Assembly (NCBI GenBank): GCA_902592375.1
Contig: CACJEG010000003.1
Location: forward strand, 85,327-149,326
Length of the DNA: 64,000 nucleotides
DNA from: an uncultured Pelagibacteraceae bacterium
Lineage (GTDB): Bacteria; Pseudomonadota; Alphaproteobacteria; Pelagibacterales; Pelagibacteraceae
Direction of reading: 5' to 3'
Part shown: one piece after another, positions 8,871 to 20,233 of the stretch
How the letters are laid out: every line of letters begins with the position of its first letter
Numbering within the stretch: position 1 is the first letter of the stretch
Program-made: the position numbers and the translations under genes
Notes under the pieces: model-generated
What the model was told of the DNA's origin: nothing
The model's input: only the letters and a program-made list of their open reading frames with translations
Databases searched by the model: none

Positions 8871-11597
8871 CTAATTCAGAGCACAATTAGGTCTATAGCA
8901 AGCTTTTTCTTTAATCTTCCAACAAATCGAACACTTTGATCCTTTTGCTTTTGAAGTGATTGCTGTCGTTTCTATATCATCTTCATAACTAACCTCTGCT
9001 TTTGAAGTAATACAAAGTTCGGAAAAATCTGTTTTTTCTGTAAGATTTTTTAATTTTTTATTTATATTTATTTTTAAATCTGCTTCTAAGCTTGATCCTA
9101 TTTCTTTACTCGCTCTTTTTTCTTCAATGCTTATATTGCAAGTATTTCTGATTTTAATTAATTCGATCCATTTTTTACTAAGTTTTTCATTTTTAAATTT
9201 ATCAGGCAATTCTGGAAATTTTTTAAGATGAATACTTTTTTGATCCTTAAATAATAACCTAAATATTTCTTCGGTAGTAAAAGACAATATAGGAGCAAAC
9301 CATTTTAAAAGAGCGTTTAAAATAATATTAAGTGTCAAAATTGTTGATTTTCTTTTTTTTGAGTCAATGGGATCGCAATAAAGATTATCTTTTCTAATAT
9401 CAAAGTAAAAGGAAGATAAATCAACGGTGCAAAAATTTAACAATTCTTTATACAAATTATGAAAATCGTAATTGCTAAAATATCTTTTAAAATTATTATT
9501 TAATATATAAATTTTATGCAACATTAACTGTTCTAACTCAGGAAATTCATCTATATTTAGTACTTCTAAATTTATTGTTTCAAAATTATCGTTTATATTT
9601 CCAAGCAAATATCTAAAAGTATTTCTAATTTTTCTGTAGGATTCGGCATGTTGATCTAGAATTGAATAATCAATTCTTAAATCCTCAGCATAATTAGATG
9701 ACGCTACCCAAATTCTTAAAATATCTGCACCATACTTTTTTAAGATGTCATCAGGTGCAATTACATTTCCTAATGATTTTGACATCTTTAATCCTTTACC
9801 ATCTACAACGAAACCATGAGATAAAATAGATTCAAATGGTGCTCTACCTCTAGTTCCACATGACTCTAATAATGATGAATGAAACCAACCCCTGTGTTGA
9901 TCAGATCCTTCCAAATACATTGATGCTGGCCATTTTAAGTCATCTCTTTTTTCTAATACAAATGAATGGGTTGAACCACTGTCGAACCAAACCTCAACAA
10001 TATCACTAAGTTTATCGTATTCAGCAGCTTTATATTTTTTTCCTAAAAATCGTTGGGGATCATCTGAAAACCAACAATCAGAACCCTCTTTTTGGTAAAT
10101 AGATGCAATATTATCTATAACCTCATCATCAGCTAAAATTTCTTTTGTTTTTTTATTTATAAAAATTGGAAGAGGTACTCCCCAAACTCTCTGTCTTGAA
10201 ACACACCAATCAGGTCTTGTTTCTATCATTGATTTTAATCTCTCTTTTCCTTTGCTTGGATAAAAAGTGGTTTCATCAATAGCTTTTAATGCTTTATCCC
10301 TTAATTTATGACTTTCCATTGAAATAAACCATTGTGGAGTGGCTCTATGTACAAGTGGAGCCTTGGACCTCCATGAGTGTGGATAAGAGTGAACCAACTC
10401 ACCTTTAAATAATAAATTTTTTTGCTCTTTAAGTTTTTCAATTACAACAGGATTTGCTTTAAAAATATGAATTCCTTCAAACAATTTCACATTGTTAGTA
10501 TATTTTCCATCTCCATCAACTGTTTCTATTGCTTTTATACCGTTATTCAAACAAAGATTAAAGTCATCAGGTCCGTGACTAGGTGCGCAGTGAACTATTC
10601 CAGTTCCTTGCTCAGTTGTTACAAATCTAGCCTCAAGCATTGGGATATCATGGTCATAACCAAGATTTAAGAAAGGGTGATTACAAATAGTATTAATAAA
10701 TTCTTTTCCTTTAAAGGTATGAATTTTTTTATAATTATTTAATTTACACTCTTTAACAACTGACTCTAGTAGAGCGTCTGCAATAACAATTTTTCTATTT
10801 TTAAAATCACTCTCGTCATTTATTTCTAATAATACATAATCAAGAGACTCGTTATATGCTAAAGCTTTATTGGCTGGAATTGTCCATGGTGTTGTTGTCC
10901 AAATAACTATTTCACTTCCAACTAAATCTTTTAAATTAGATGATTTCACTTTAAACGAAGTGTAAATTGTATCTGATTTATGATCTTGATATTCTACCTC
11001 AGCATCTGCAAGCGCAGTTTTTTCAACTGTTGACCATAACACAGGTTTAAAACCTCTATATAAACTTCCTTCCTTTAAAAATTTACCAAGCTCTCTTACA
11101 ATCTGAGCTTCTGCATTAAAGCTCATTGTTGAGTAATAATTTTCCCAATCCCCTACAACACCTAATCTTTTAAATTGAGTTTTGTGAACTTCAATCCACT
11201 TCTCAGCAAATGTTCTACATTCTTTTCTAAACTCTACTATTGGAACTTCGTTTTTGTTTTTTTTACTTTTTTTATACTGTTCCTCAATTTTCCATTCAAT
11301 TGGTAAGCCATGACAATCCCAACCTGGAACATAAATAGAATCTTTTCCATCCATTTGATGAAATTTTACAATTATATCTTTAAGAATTTTATTCAGAGCT
11401 GTCCCCATGTGAATATTTCCATTTGCATAAGGAGGACCATCATGTAGGATAAATTTTTCTCTTCCTTTACTTTCATTTCTTAATTCATCGTAAAGTTTTA
11501 TTTTTTTCCAATATTCAAGAATTTCTGGTTCTCTCGTAGGAAGGTTAGCTTTCATAGAAAAAGCTGTTTTTGGTAGATTTATTTGTGATTTAGTCAT
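8871..11597 (-). CDS. ileS: Isoleucyl-tRNA synthetase
   Basis: A 908-residue class I synthetase. The HIGH-equivalent HMGT appears in PPYANGNIHMGTALNK near residue 60, and KMSKS in GLKMSKSLGN near residue 605. An editing domain (WTTTPWTIPANKA, GTGIVHCAPSHGPDD) lies between them. The C-terminus carries a four-cysteine zinc site, CSICW then CYRPNC; the last pair is spaced by four residues where the family more often has CxxC. It overlaps ribF by ATGA upstream and is followed by lspA. Confidence 0.97.
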   Translation of the reverse strand: MTKSQINLPKTAFSMKANLPTREPEILEYWKKIKLYDELRNESKGREKFILHDGPPYANGNIHMGTALNKILKDIIVKFHQMDGKDSIYVPGWDCHGLPIEWKIEEQYKKSKKNKNEVPIVEFRKECRTFAEKWIEVHKTQFKRLGVVGDWENYYSTMSFNAEAQIVRELGKFLKEGSLYRGFKPVLWSTVEKTALADAEVEYQDHKSDTIYTSFKVKSSNLKDLVGSEIVIWTTTPWTIPANKALAYNESLDYVLLEINDESDFKNRKIVIADALLESVVKECKLNNYKKIHTFKGKEFINTICNHPFLNLGYDHDIPMLEARFVTTEQGTGIVHCAPSHGPDDFNLCLNNGIKAIETVDGDGKYTNNVKLFEGIHIFKANPVVIEKLKEQKNLLFKGELVHSYPHSWRSKAPLVHRATPQWFISMESHKLRDKALKAIDETTFYPSKGKERLKSMIETRPDWCVSRQRVWGVPLPIFINKKTKEILADDEVIDNIASIYQKEGSDCWFSDDPQRFLGKKYKAAEYDKLSDIVEVWFDSGSTHSFVLEKRDDLKWPASMYLEGSDQHRGWFHSSLLESCGTRGRAPFESILSHGFVVDGKGLKMSKSLGNVIAPDDILKKYGADILRIWVASSNYAEDLRIDYSILDQHAESYRKIRNTFRYLLGNINDNFETINLEVLNIDEFPELEQLMLHKIYILNNNFKRYFSNYDFHNLYKELLNFCTVDLSSFYFDIRKDNLYCDPIDSKKRKSTILTLNIILNALLKWFAPILSFTTEEIFRLLFKDQKSIHLKKFPELPDKFKNEKLSKKWIELIKIRNTCNISIEEKRASKEIGSSLEADLKININKKLKNLTEKTDFSELCITSKAEVSYEDDIETTAITSKAKGSKCSICWKIKEKACYRPNCALN

Positions 11598-12517
11598 TTA
11601 ATCTTCTTTGCAATATTTAAATCTTTTTTAATTTGTGCTTTTAATTGATTAACATTATTAAATTTTTTTTCTTTCCTAATAAACTTTAAAAACTCTACTG
11701 ATAAAAGTTTATTATAAAGATTTCCAGAAAAATTAAATAAATGAACTTCTAATAATATTTTTTTTTGATTAAATGTTGGTCTGTATCCAAGATTAGCAAT
11801 TCCTTTAAGATATTTATCACTATTTTTTCTCAAAATCTTGACGGCATAAACTCCTGGTTTTGCTAAAACATAATCACCGATGTCTATGTTGCAAGTTGGA
11901 AATCCAATTTTTTTTCCTACTTGTCTTCCCTTTTTCACCACTCCTTGTATCGCCCAGTTTCTTTTTAAAAGATTATTGGCTTTGTCCAATAGACCTTTTT
12001 CTAAAAGATTTCTTATTAAAGATGATGATACAATCTTTTTACTTTTTAGTAATGGTTCTGGTTTAACAACTTTATAATTAAACAATTGTTCGTATTTTTT
12101 TAATAACTTAACATTTCCTTCTCTTTTATTTCCAAACCTAAAATTATTGCTAACAAATATAAATTTAGAACTTAATTTTTTATTTAAAATCTGAGTAATA
12201 AAGTTTAACGCTTTAGTTTTTGAAAATTTTTTATCAAATTTTTTTGTAATAACAAAATCTACTTTTAAATTACTAAGTAATTTAATTTTTTGATCAATAT
12301 TAGAAAGTCTAAAATTTTTTAATTTTTTATTGAAAAACATTTTTGGCATTGGATCAAAATTTACAACACCAATCTTTAAATTATATTTTTTCTTATATGA
12401 TTTTGCTAATTGAAATAATTTTTGATGTCCTAAATGCAAACCATCAAAATTACCAATTAGAATAATTGATCCTTTGTGTAATTTTTTAATATTAAAATTT
12501 CTATAATGTTTTACCAT
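11594..12517 (-). CDS. ribF: Bifunctional riboflavin kinase / FAD synthetase
   Basis: RibF phosphorylates riboflavin to FMN and adenylates FMN to FAD. The 307-residue protein has the N-terminal nucleotidyltransferase motif IGNFDGLHLGHQKLF near residues 22-36 and SSLIRNLLEKG, then the kinase domain with GRQVGKKIGFPTCNID and ANLGYRPTF. Length is as expected. It overlaps the upstream HAD gene by 7 bp and ileS by 4 bp, forming the operon HAD-ribF-ileS-lspA-bamF-like-pgi. Confidence 0.95.
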   Translation of the reverse strand: MVKHYRNFNIKKLHKGSIILIGNFDGLHLGHQKLFQLAKSYKKKYNLKIGVVNFDPMPKMFFNKKLKNFRLSNIDQKIKLLSNLKVDFVITKKFDKKFSKTKALNFITQILNKKLSSKFIFVSNNFRFGNKREGNVKLLKKYEQLFNYKVVKPEPLLKSKKIVSSSLIRNLLEKGLLDKANNLLKRNWAIQGVVKKGRQVGKKIGFPTCNIDIGDYVLAKPGVYAVKILRKNSDKYLKGIANLGYRPTFNQKKILLEVHLFNFSGNLYNKLLSVEFLKFIRKEKKFNNVNQLKAQIKKDLNIAKKIK

Positions 12518-13329
12518 TTTAAATCTGATTGAATAAAATTAACTATCGCTTCATACTCTTTTGAAACATCTTGAATACCTTTATTTTTTATTTCATTTCT
12601 ATGTATTCCATTACTAATTAATAAAGAATCATAATTTAAAAGATTTGCACCTTTAATATCGGTATTTAAATTATCACCAATCGCTAATATTTTCTTATTT
12701 TTATTATTAATTGACTGATTATAAACCTCTGGATGGGGTTTTCCAAAATATACTACTTCTCCACCCATTTTTTCAAAAACCATTGCGACAGAACCTGCGC
12801 ATAACTCTCTAACTTCACCACGATCAACAATTAAATCTGGATTTGTGCAAATCATTTTTTTGGTAATATGTTTTTCAAGTAAATCTTTATAAAATTTTAA
12901 ATCCTTATCATGATCATCAAATAATCCTGTACACAATAAATATTCACTATCACTAATATCTTCACACTTATTTTTCTCAAATAAATAAAATAAATCAAAA
13001 TCCCTTGGTGGACCTATGTGATAAAACTTTTTCGATAAGTACGATTTTTTCAAATAATTTAGAGCTGCCTCTCCTGAGGTAAATACGTGATCTCTGAGTA
13101 CTTTATCCATGCCCATCTTTTCTAAAAAATTTTGAACAGTTTTATTTGGTCTTGGGGCGTTTGTTAAAAGTACTAACATTTTCTTTTTTTTTAATAGTTC
13201 GTTCAAAACAACTATTGCCTTTTCATGAAGATTAACCCCATTATGAACAACACCCCATAAGTCTATATAAAAAAGATCATAATTATCAGCAATTGATTGT
13301 AAGCCATTAAAATCTAAATTTTTGGTCAT
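12511..13329 (-). CDS. HAD superfamily class IIA hydrolase (TIGR01459-like)
   Basis: The 272-residue protein has the HAD nucleophile block FYIDLWGVVHNGV near residue 20, where the first Asp is the expected nucleophile. It continues with motif II LLTNAPRP, and motif III/IV FGKPHPEVYN plus ILAIGDNLNTDIKGA. This is the NagD/PGP-like class IIA layout and fits TIGR01459, a family usually next to ribF in alphaproteobacteria. The physiological substrate is unknown; an FMN- or sugar-phosphatase role is only a guess from the neighbour. Confidence 0.82.
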   Translation of the reverse strand: MTKNLDFNGLQSIADNYDLFYIDLWGVVHNGVNLHEKAIVVLNELLKKKKMLVLLTNAPRPNKTVQNFLEKMGMDKVLRDHVFTSGEAALNYLKKSYLSKKFYHIGPPRDFDLFYLFEKNKCEDISDSEYLLCTGLFDDHDKDLKFYKDLLEKHITKKMICTNPDLIVDRGEVRELCAGSVAMVFEKMGGEVVYFGKPHPEVYNQSINNKNKKILAIGDNLNTDIKGANLLNYDSLLISNGIHRNEIKNKGIQDVSKEYEAIVNFIQSDLKW

Positions 13330-13396
13330 ATTTTAAGGTATAAACCATAAAATCCCGAATTTACTAGCAATATTAATATCCTAAAGATTTTCTGAT

Positions 13397-13424
13397 CTTG
13401 AAATAGACGGTGAAATATCTATAT
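13397..13424 (+). promoter_or_regulatory. Candidate RpoH (sigma-32) promoter of groESL
   Basis: CTTGAAA at 13397-13403 matches the sigma-32 -35 element. After 13 bases comes ATCTATAT (13417-13424), a partial match to the CCCCATNT -10 element. It lies 38 bp before the groES start in the only sizeable gap (132 bp) here. No CIRCE inverted repeat for HrcA is present. The same spacing recurs before hsp20. Confidence 0.6.
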
Positions 13425-13461
13425 GAAGCTCATATTTATAAAGATTTATTAAGGAGAATTT

Positions 13462-13752
13462 ATGAAGTTTAAACCGTTACATGACAGAGTTTTAATTGAA
13501 GTATTAGATGGCAGTGAAAAAACTGCTGGAGGAATAATTATCCCTGACACAGCTCAAGAAAAACCTCAAGAAGGAAAAGTTGTTGCTGTAGGTGGTGGTG
13601 CAAAAACTGAAGATGGAAAAATAATTCCAATGGATGTTAAGGTTGGTGATAAAGTTTTATTTGGCAAATGGTCAGGAACTGAAGTCAAAATTAATGGTAA
13701 AGAATACAGCATAATGAAAGAGTCTGACATTATGGGTATTTCAGGTAAGTAA
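13462..13752 (+). CDS. groES: Co-chaperonin GroES
   Basis: A 96-residue GroES: it begins [17 protein letters not shown], contains the mobile loop [20 protein letters not shown], then [16 protein letters not shown] and a C-terminal MKESDIMGI. It caps GroEL during protein folding. A strong Shine-Dalgarno AAGGAG (13451-13456) precedes the ATG, unusual for this window. It is followed 22 bp later by groEL. The upstream gap holds a heat-shock-type promoter candidate. Confidence 0.98.
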   Translation: MKFKPLHDRVLIEVLDGSEKTAGGIIIPDTAQEKPQEGKVVAVGGGAKTEDGKIIPMDVKVGDKVLFGKWSGTEVKINGKEYSIMKESDIMGISGK

Positions 13753-13762
13753 TTTAATTTAA

Positions 13763-15436
<1,674 letters not shown>

Positions 15437-15485
15437 TACGTTTCCATTTAGAGAACACTCTAAAACATAAACTCAACAAAATTAG

Positions 15486-15520
15486 AACCCCCTGGAACGA
15501 AAGTTTCGGGGGTTTTTTTT
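15486..15520 (+). terminator. Rho-independent terminator of groESL
   Basis: Stem AACCCCC (15486-15492) pairs with GGGGGTT (15508-15514). An inner stem GGAAC/GTTTC, separated by one bulged T, is capped by a GAAA tetraloop, and a run of eight T (15513-15520) follows. This is the strongest terminator in the window. Confidence 0.92.
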
Positions 15521-15542
15521 AGGAACAAATTGTATTATTTTT

Positions 15543-17570
15543 TCATTCATTTTCTATTTTTTTTATTATATCCATAATTAAATTATTTATCATTTCGGCA
15601 CCTTTTAGGGATGGATGATCATCATCAGAATAAAATATATTTTCCTCATCATGAGTTACGCATCTACCTTTAATAACAGTATTACAAAATAATTTGTGAG
15701 GGTAAACTCTATAAATATTTTTATTTATTAAACTGTCTAGGAGATTAAATGAACTTTTGGTTCTATCAACATAAACACTATAAGAAGTTGTTAAATAATC
15801 ATTTTCCATCTCATTGCCCTTTTTACGATATTTTTTTATTATTTCATTGGGCACAGAATAACCTACCTCAGGTATTGGATAAACAATTATAACTTTATTG
15901 TTATTTTTTAAAATATCGGAAACAAAGTTTCTTAAAGAATTTTCTATTTCACTTTTATTTAATTTATAATCAAATTTATTTCCTTCTTTTCCACCAGTTT
16001 CAATGTATCCTTCTTTATTATCGAAATATAGCTCTGTTAAATATAAGGGAAATCTTCCTGCAATAATAACTATTGAATTTGTCGTTTTTTTAAAAAATTT
16101 ATTTTCTTGATTTAAAGTTTCATTATTACAAAATTTATGTTTTTTATTAGTAAATCTATTAACATAATTAACATCTCTAAAGTTAAAACAAGTTTTATAA
16201 GTTGTTATGAAATTATAATCTTTATTTTGTAATTTTTTGTATAAATCAAATGATAAAGATCCAGCATGACTATCACCAAATAAAATAATTTTGCTATTTT
16301 TTTCATTGAAAAATTCACATGGTTTTTTACTATTCATGCATGTTCCGTTATAATCTTTAGTATTAATTTTAGGCTTTAGCTTGCCCCAGGGATTTTCAAC
16401 ATCAATTGACGATAATAATATTTGAGGGAACCTATTTTTGAAACCATTTTTTATAATATTTAAAGTATTAAAACTTACTAATATAAAAATAAAAAGTAAT
16501 ATGATATAAACTAATATATTCATTTTATTTTTTTTATCTCGCGCAGGTTTCTCAATTAAAAAATAGCTTAACAAGGATAATATGATTATTAAAACTATAC
16601 ACTCTAACTTTTCATATTCTGAGATGTTAAAATTTTTAATTCTTGCAAATGCAAAAACTGGATAATGCCAAAGATATAAAGAATATGAAATTAAGCCAAT
16701 TCCAACAATAAACTTTGTTGAAAGGATCTTTGTAATTAATTCATCTCTCTTTGAAAACCATATAATTAAACAAACACCTAAGACTGGTGATAATGTGTAA
16801 ATAGATGGATGAAACCTATCATCAAAAAAAATAATTGCATGAATGATCAAGATCAATCCAATGGTAGGCAAAATTAAACCTAGCCTATTGTTTCTGTTTC
16901 TATATCCAAGTTTAATTTCAAAATATGATAAAATTGAACCTGCTAACAATTCCCAACCTCTTGATGTTAAATTATAAAAATTAAATGAAGGATGATTTTT
17001 ATTGCCCCAATCGGCTAAACCTAAACTAATAATAAATCCAAATATTAAAATAAAAATTAAATATTTTTTAAAATATTTAAATGAAACCAAAAAGACTATT
17101 GGAAATAATATATAAAATTGTTCTTCAATGGATAGAGACCAGGTATGTAAAAATGGTTTTAACAGTTCACTTTCAGCACCATAACGACCACCTGAATACC
17201 AGAAATAAAAATTTGAGCTAAATCCAATTGAATAAAGAATGGATTTTGAAAAATCTATGAAAATAGTTGGTCTCATATATAACCAAGCAAATGGAAGAGA
17301 TGCCAACATTACAAATAACAAAGCAGGCAGTATTCGTCTTATTCTTCTTTCATAAAAATTCTTAAAAGAAAATGAACCCTTTATAAATAGTTCTTTAAAA
17401 ATAATTGATGAAATTAAATAACCAGATATCACAAAAAATATATCAACTCCTATAAACCCACCCTTAAAAGATTTATGGCCTAATATATTTATTTGAGAGT
17501 GATACAGAATCACCGCAATAACTGCGACTCCTCTTAAACCATCTATCTCTGGGCGATAAGTAAGTTTCAT
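15543..17570 (-). CDS. OafA/YrhL-type acyltransferase with SGNH domain
   Basis: A 675-residue membrane O-acyltransferase. The acyltransferase-3 domain (about residues 1-370) begins YRPEIDGLRGVAVIAVILYHS and has GGFIGVDIFFVISGYLI; roughly ten helices follow. The C-terminal periplasmic SGNH domain has FGDSHAG near residue 430 and DDHPSLKG near 650, giving Ser and Asp/His catalytic residues. The family acetylates O-antigen or other surface glycans. I use ATG 17570 instead of an in-frame TTG one codon earlier. It sits alone on the minus strand between groEL and typA with wide gaps, suggesting an accessory insertion. Confidence 0.88.
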   Translation of the reverse strand: MKLTYRPEIDGLRGVAVIAVILYHSQINILGHKSFKGGFIGVDIFFVISGYLISSIIFKELFIKGSFSFKNFYERRIRRILPALLFVMLASLPFAWLYMRPTIFIDFSKSILYSIGFSSNFYFWYSGGRYGAESELLKPFLHTWSLSIEEQFYILFPIVFLVSFKYFKKYLIFILIFGFIISLGLADWGNKNHPSFNFYNLTSRGWELLAGSILSYFEIKLGYRNRNNRLGLILPTIGLILIIHAIIFFDDRFHPSIYTLSPVLGVCLIIWFSKRDELITKILSTKFIVGIGLISYSLYLWHYPVFAFARIKNFNISEYEKLECIVLIIILSLLSYFLIEKPARDKKNKMNILVYIILLFIFILVSFNTLNIIKNGFKNRFPQILLSSIDVENPWGKLKPKINTKDYNGTCMNSKKPCEFFNEKNSKIILFGDSHAGSLSFDLYKKLQNKDYNFITTYKTCFNFRDVNYVNRFTNKKHKFCNNETLNQENKFFKKTTNSIVIIAGRFPLYLTELYFDNKEGYIETGGKEGNKFDYKLNKSEIENSLRNFVSDILKNNNKVIIVYPIPEVGYSVPNEIIKKYRKKGNEMENDYLTTSYSVYVDRTKSSFNLLDSLINKNIYRVYPHKLFCNTVIKGRCVTHDEENIFYSDDDHPSLKGAEMINNLIMDIIKKIENE

Positions 17571-17709
17571 CAATTATCTAAATATCAGAAAAAAACATTT
17601 AATTTTAAAAAAAGATTAATAAATTCAATATTTTAAAAAAATTTTCAAGCCAGTTATGAGTTTTTTTGAGTTTTAATATCCTTTTAAATATGTATAAGAG
17701 CCAGAATTT

Positions 17710-19536
17710 ATGAATAATAATATCAGAAACATCACAATCATAGCCCATGTTGATCATGGTAAAACTACTCTAATTGACAATTTAATGAAACAAAGTGGTT
17801 CATTTAGAGATAATGAAATTATTGAAGAAAGATTAATGGACTCTGGTGAGCTTGAAAAAGAAAGAGGAATTACAATTTTAGCTAAACCAGCTTCAATAAA
17901 TTGGAACAATTCAAGAATAAATATAATTGATACCCCAGGCCATAGAGATTTTGCTGCAGAAGTTGAAAGAGTTTTAAGTATGGCAGACGGAGCACTGTTA
18001 TTAATTGACTCTGCAGAAGGTGTTATGCCTCAAACAAAATTTGTATTATCAAAAGCACTTAAACAAGGATTAAAGCCAATTGTTGTTATTAATAAATTAG
18101 ATAAAGCTGATCAGAGAGCTAATGAAGTTCTAGATGAAACATTTGATTTATTTGTTAGCTTAGATGCAAATGAAGAACAATTAGATTTTCCAGTTCTGTA
18201 CGCAAGTGGAAGATCAGGTTGGGCTGATCATGAAGTTGATGGTCCAAGAGAAAATTTAAATCCTCTATTAGATTTAATTGTTGATCATGTGAAACCTGCT
18301 GAACTTGATAAAACTAAACCTTTTGCAATGTTATCAACACTGCTTTATGCAGATAGTTTTTTAGGAAGAAGTTTAGTTGGAAGAATTACTCAAGGCACTG
18401 CGAAAGCTAATCAATCTATAAAAGCAATTAATTTAAATGGTGAAAAAGTTGATGAAGGAAAGTTAACAAAAATTTTTAGATATGAAGGAACAAAAAAAGT
18501 TCCAATAGATGTTGGCGAGGCTGGAGATATTGTAGTTATTGCTGGGTTAGAAAAAGCAAACGTTGCCGATACAATATGTGACCTAGAGGTAAATGAACCA
18601 ATTCCCGCTACACCGATAGATCCTCCTACAATGTCAATTACAATTACTGTAAATACTTCACCTTTGGCTGGAACTGAAGGTAAAAAATTAACCAGCACGC
18701 AAATACGAGATAGATTATTTCAAGAGGCACAAAATAATGTTGGTATTACGTTTTCAGAAAACGAAGGTAAAGACTCTTTTGTTGTAAGCGGTAGAGGTGA
18801 GTTAATGTTAGAAATTCTTCTAACTCAAATGAGAAGAGAGGGTTTTGAAATGACAGTAAGCCCTCCGAAAGTATTATATAAAATTGATCAAAGTGGAAAT
18901 AAACTTGAGCCAATTGAGGAAATTACAATGGATCTTGATGAAGAATATTCATCAAAAGTTATAGATTCTATGAACAGAAGAAAAGGTAAACTAATAGAAT
19001 TAAAAGATACTGGAACTAACAAAAAAAGATTAATTTTTCATGCACCTACTAGAGGCTTAATGGGATACACAAGTAGATTTCTTACACTTACAAAAGGAAA
19101 TGGGGTGATCAACAGAATATTTCATAGCTATGGTCCTTATGAAGGAGAAATGGAAGGTAGAAGAAATGGAGCTTTAATCTCGATGGAACAAGGAAAAGCT
19201 GTTGCATTCGCAATCTTTAACTTACAAGCACGAGGAGAAATGTTTGTTACACATAACGACTCTGTTTATCCTGGAATGATCGTAGGTCTTTCACCTAAAC
19301 CAGGTGACATGATAATCAATGTTATGAAAGGTAAAAAGTTAACAAATATGAGAACTCAGGGCACAGATGAGAATGTTGTACTTACACCTGTAAGAAAAAT
19401 GTCAATTGCAGAACAATTAAGTATGCTTAATACAGATGAAGCTTTAGAGATAACTCCAGACTCATGTAGATTGAGAAAAGCAATTCTTGATCCACACGAA
19501 AGAAAGAAAAGCGAAAAAGCTTCAGCTGCAGCCTAA
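17710..19536 (+). CDS. typA: Ribosome-associated GTPase TypA/BipA
   Basis: A 608-residue translational GTPase. G1 AHVDHGKTTL lies near residue 12, G3 DTPGHRDF near 76, and G4 NKLDKADQ near 130; EF-G-like domains and a BipA C-terminus (GLMGYTSRFLTLTKGNG, MRTQGTDENVVLTP) follow. It acts in 50S assembly and stress adaptation. It ends in a 4-bp convergent overlap with the next minus-strand gene. A possible extended -10 TGTATAAG lies just upstream within 17690-17702. Confidence 0.97.
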   Translation: MNNNIRNITIIAHVDHGKTTLIDNLMKQSGSFRDNEIIEERLMDSGELEKERGITILAKPASINWNNSRINIIDTPGHRDFAAEVERVLSMADGALLLIDSAEGVMPQTKFVLSKALKQGLKPIVVINKLDKADQRANEVLDETFDLFVSLDANEEQLDFPVLYASGRSGWADHEVDGPRENLNPLLDLIVDHVKPAELDKTKPFAMLSTLLYADSFLGRSLVGRITQGTAKANQSIKAINLNGEKVDEGKLTKIFRYEGTKKVPIDVGEAGDIVVIAGLEKANVADTICDLEVNEPIPATPIDPPTMSITITVNTSPLAGTEGKKLTSTQIRDRLFQEAQNNVGITFSENEGKDSFVVSGRGELMLEILLTQMRREGFEMTVSPPKVLYKIDQSGNKLEPIEEITMDLDEEYSSKVIDSMNRRKGKLIELKDTGTNKKRLIFHAPTRGLMGYTSRFLTLTKGNGVINRIFHSYGPYEGEMEGRRNGALISMEQGKAVAFAIFNLQARGEMFVTHNDSVYPGMIVGLSPKPGDMIINVMKGKKLTNMRTQGTDENVVLTPVRKMSIAEQLSMLNTDEALEITPDSCRLRKAILDPHERKKSEKASAAA

Positions 19537-20180
19537 TCAAAAGTTTTATCAACTAAATAAAGTCCTAACGCAACACAAGGACCTATGCCAAATGCAAACA
19601 ATAATGTTCCAATCCCTACTGTTCCTCCTAAATACCATCCAATACTAACAACTGAAATTTCTAATGTTGCTCTTACAACAGCTATAGGAAAATTAGTTAA
19701 TTTTTGTAATCCTATCATAAGTCCATCTCTAGGGCCGGCTCCTAAATTTGATACTAAGTAAATACCCCCACCTATTCCAACTGTAATTACAGAAATTACA
19801 GCTAATAATAATTGATAAATATAATTTGATGGTGTTGGAACATATTTGATACAAAGATCAATCATAATTGCAATTATCAAAGCATTAAATATTGTACCCA
19901 TCCCTGGTTTTTGCCCGAGTGGAATCCATAAAATTAAAACAGCAATACTTATTAATAATGTAATAGTTCCAATACTTAAATTAATATTTAAGGAAATACC
20001 TTGGGCTAAAACACTCCAAGGAGAGGCTCCTGTGAATGAAACAATTAATAATCCTTCACCTAATCCAAATAAAGACAAACCAAAACATAAGAAAAAAAAT
20101 GTAGAAAACTTTGGTTTAAAATTAAATGGTTTTTCTGAGCTCCATTTTACTTTTGGAATTTTTTTTATTTTTAAAAACAT
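19533..20180 (-). CDS. YczE/YitT-like integral membrane protein
   Basis: The 215-residue protein has a short basic cytoplasmic N-terminus and about five hydrophobic helices. A repeated Gly-rich pattern is present: TGASPWSVLAQGI in the first half and NLGAGPRDGLMIGL in the second, the hallmark of the YczE/YyaS/YitT membrane family. Function is unknown for the family. The stop overlaps the typA stop by 4 bp in a convergent arrangement, so no intergenic terminator exists. Only 53 bp separate it from the divergent secreted protein gene. Confidence 0.75.
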   Translation of the reverse strand: MFLKIKKIPKVKWSSEKPFNFKPKFSTFFFLCFGLSLFGLGEGLLIVSFTGASPWSVLAQGISLNINLSIGTITLLISIAVLILWIPLGQKPGMGTIFNALIIAIMIDLCIKYVPTPSNYIYQLLLAVISVITVGIGGGIYLVSNLGAGPRDGLMIGLQKLTNFPIAVVRATLEISVVSIGWYLGGTVGIGTLLFAFGIGPCVALGLYLVDKTFD

Positions 20181-20233
20181 AATTATAATAAGCTATATCT
20201 ATTAATGAAAAATTCTAATATTGTAATCAGCAA

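Noticed and set aside
13330-13461. CIRCE (HrcA) operator before groES
   Set aside because: No TTAGCACTC/GAGTGCTAA-like inverted repeat is present in the gap.
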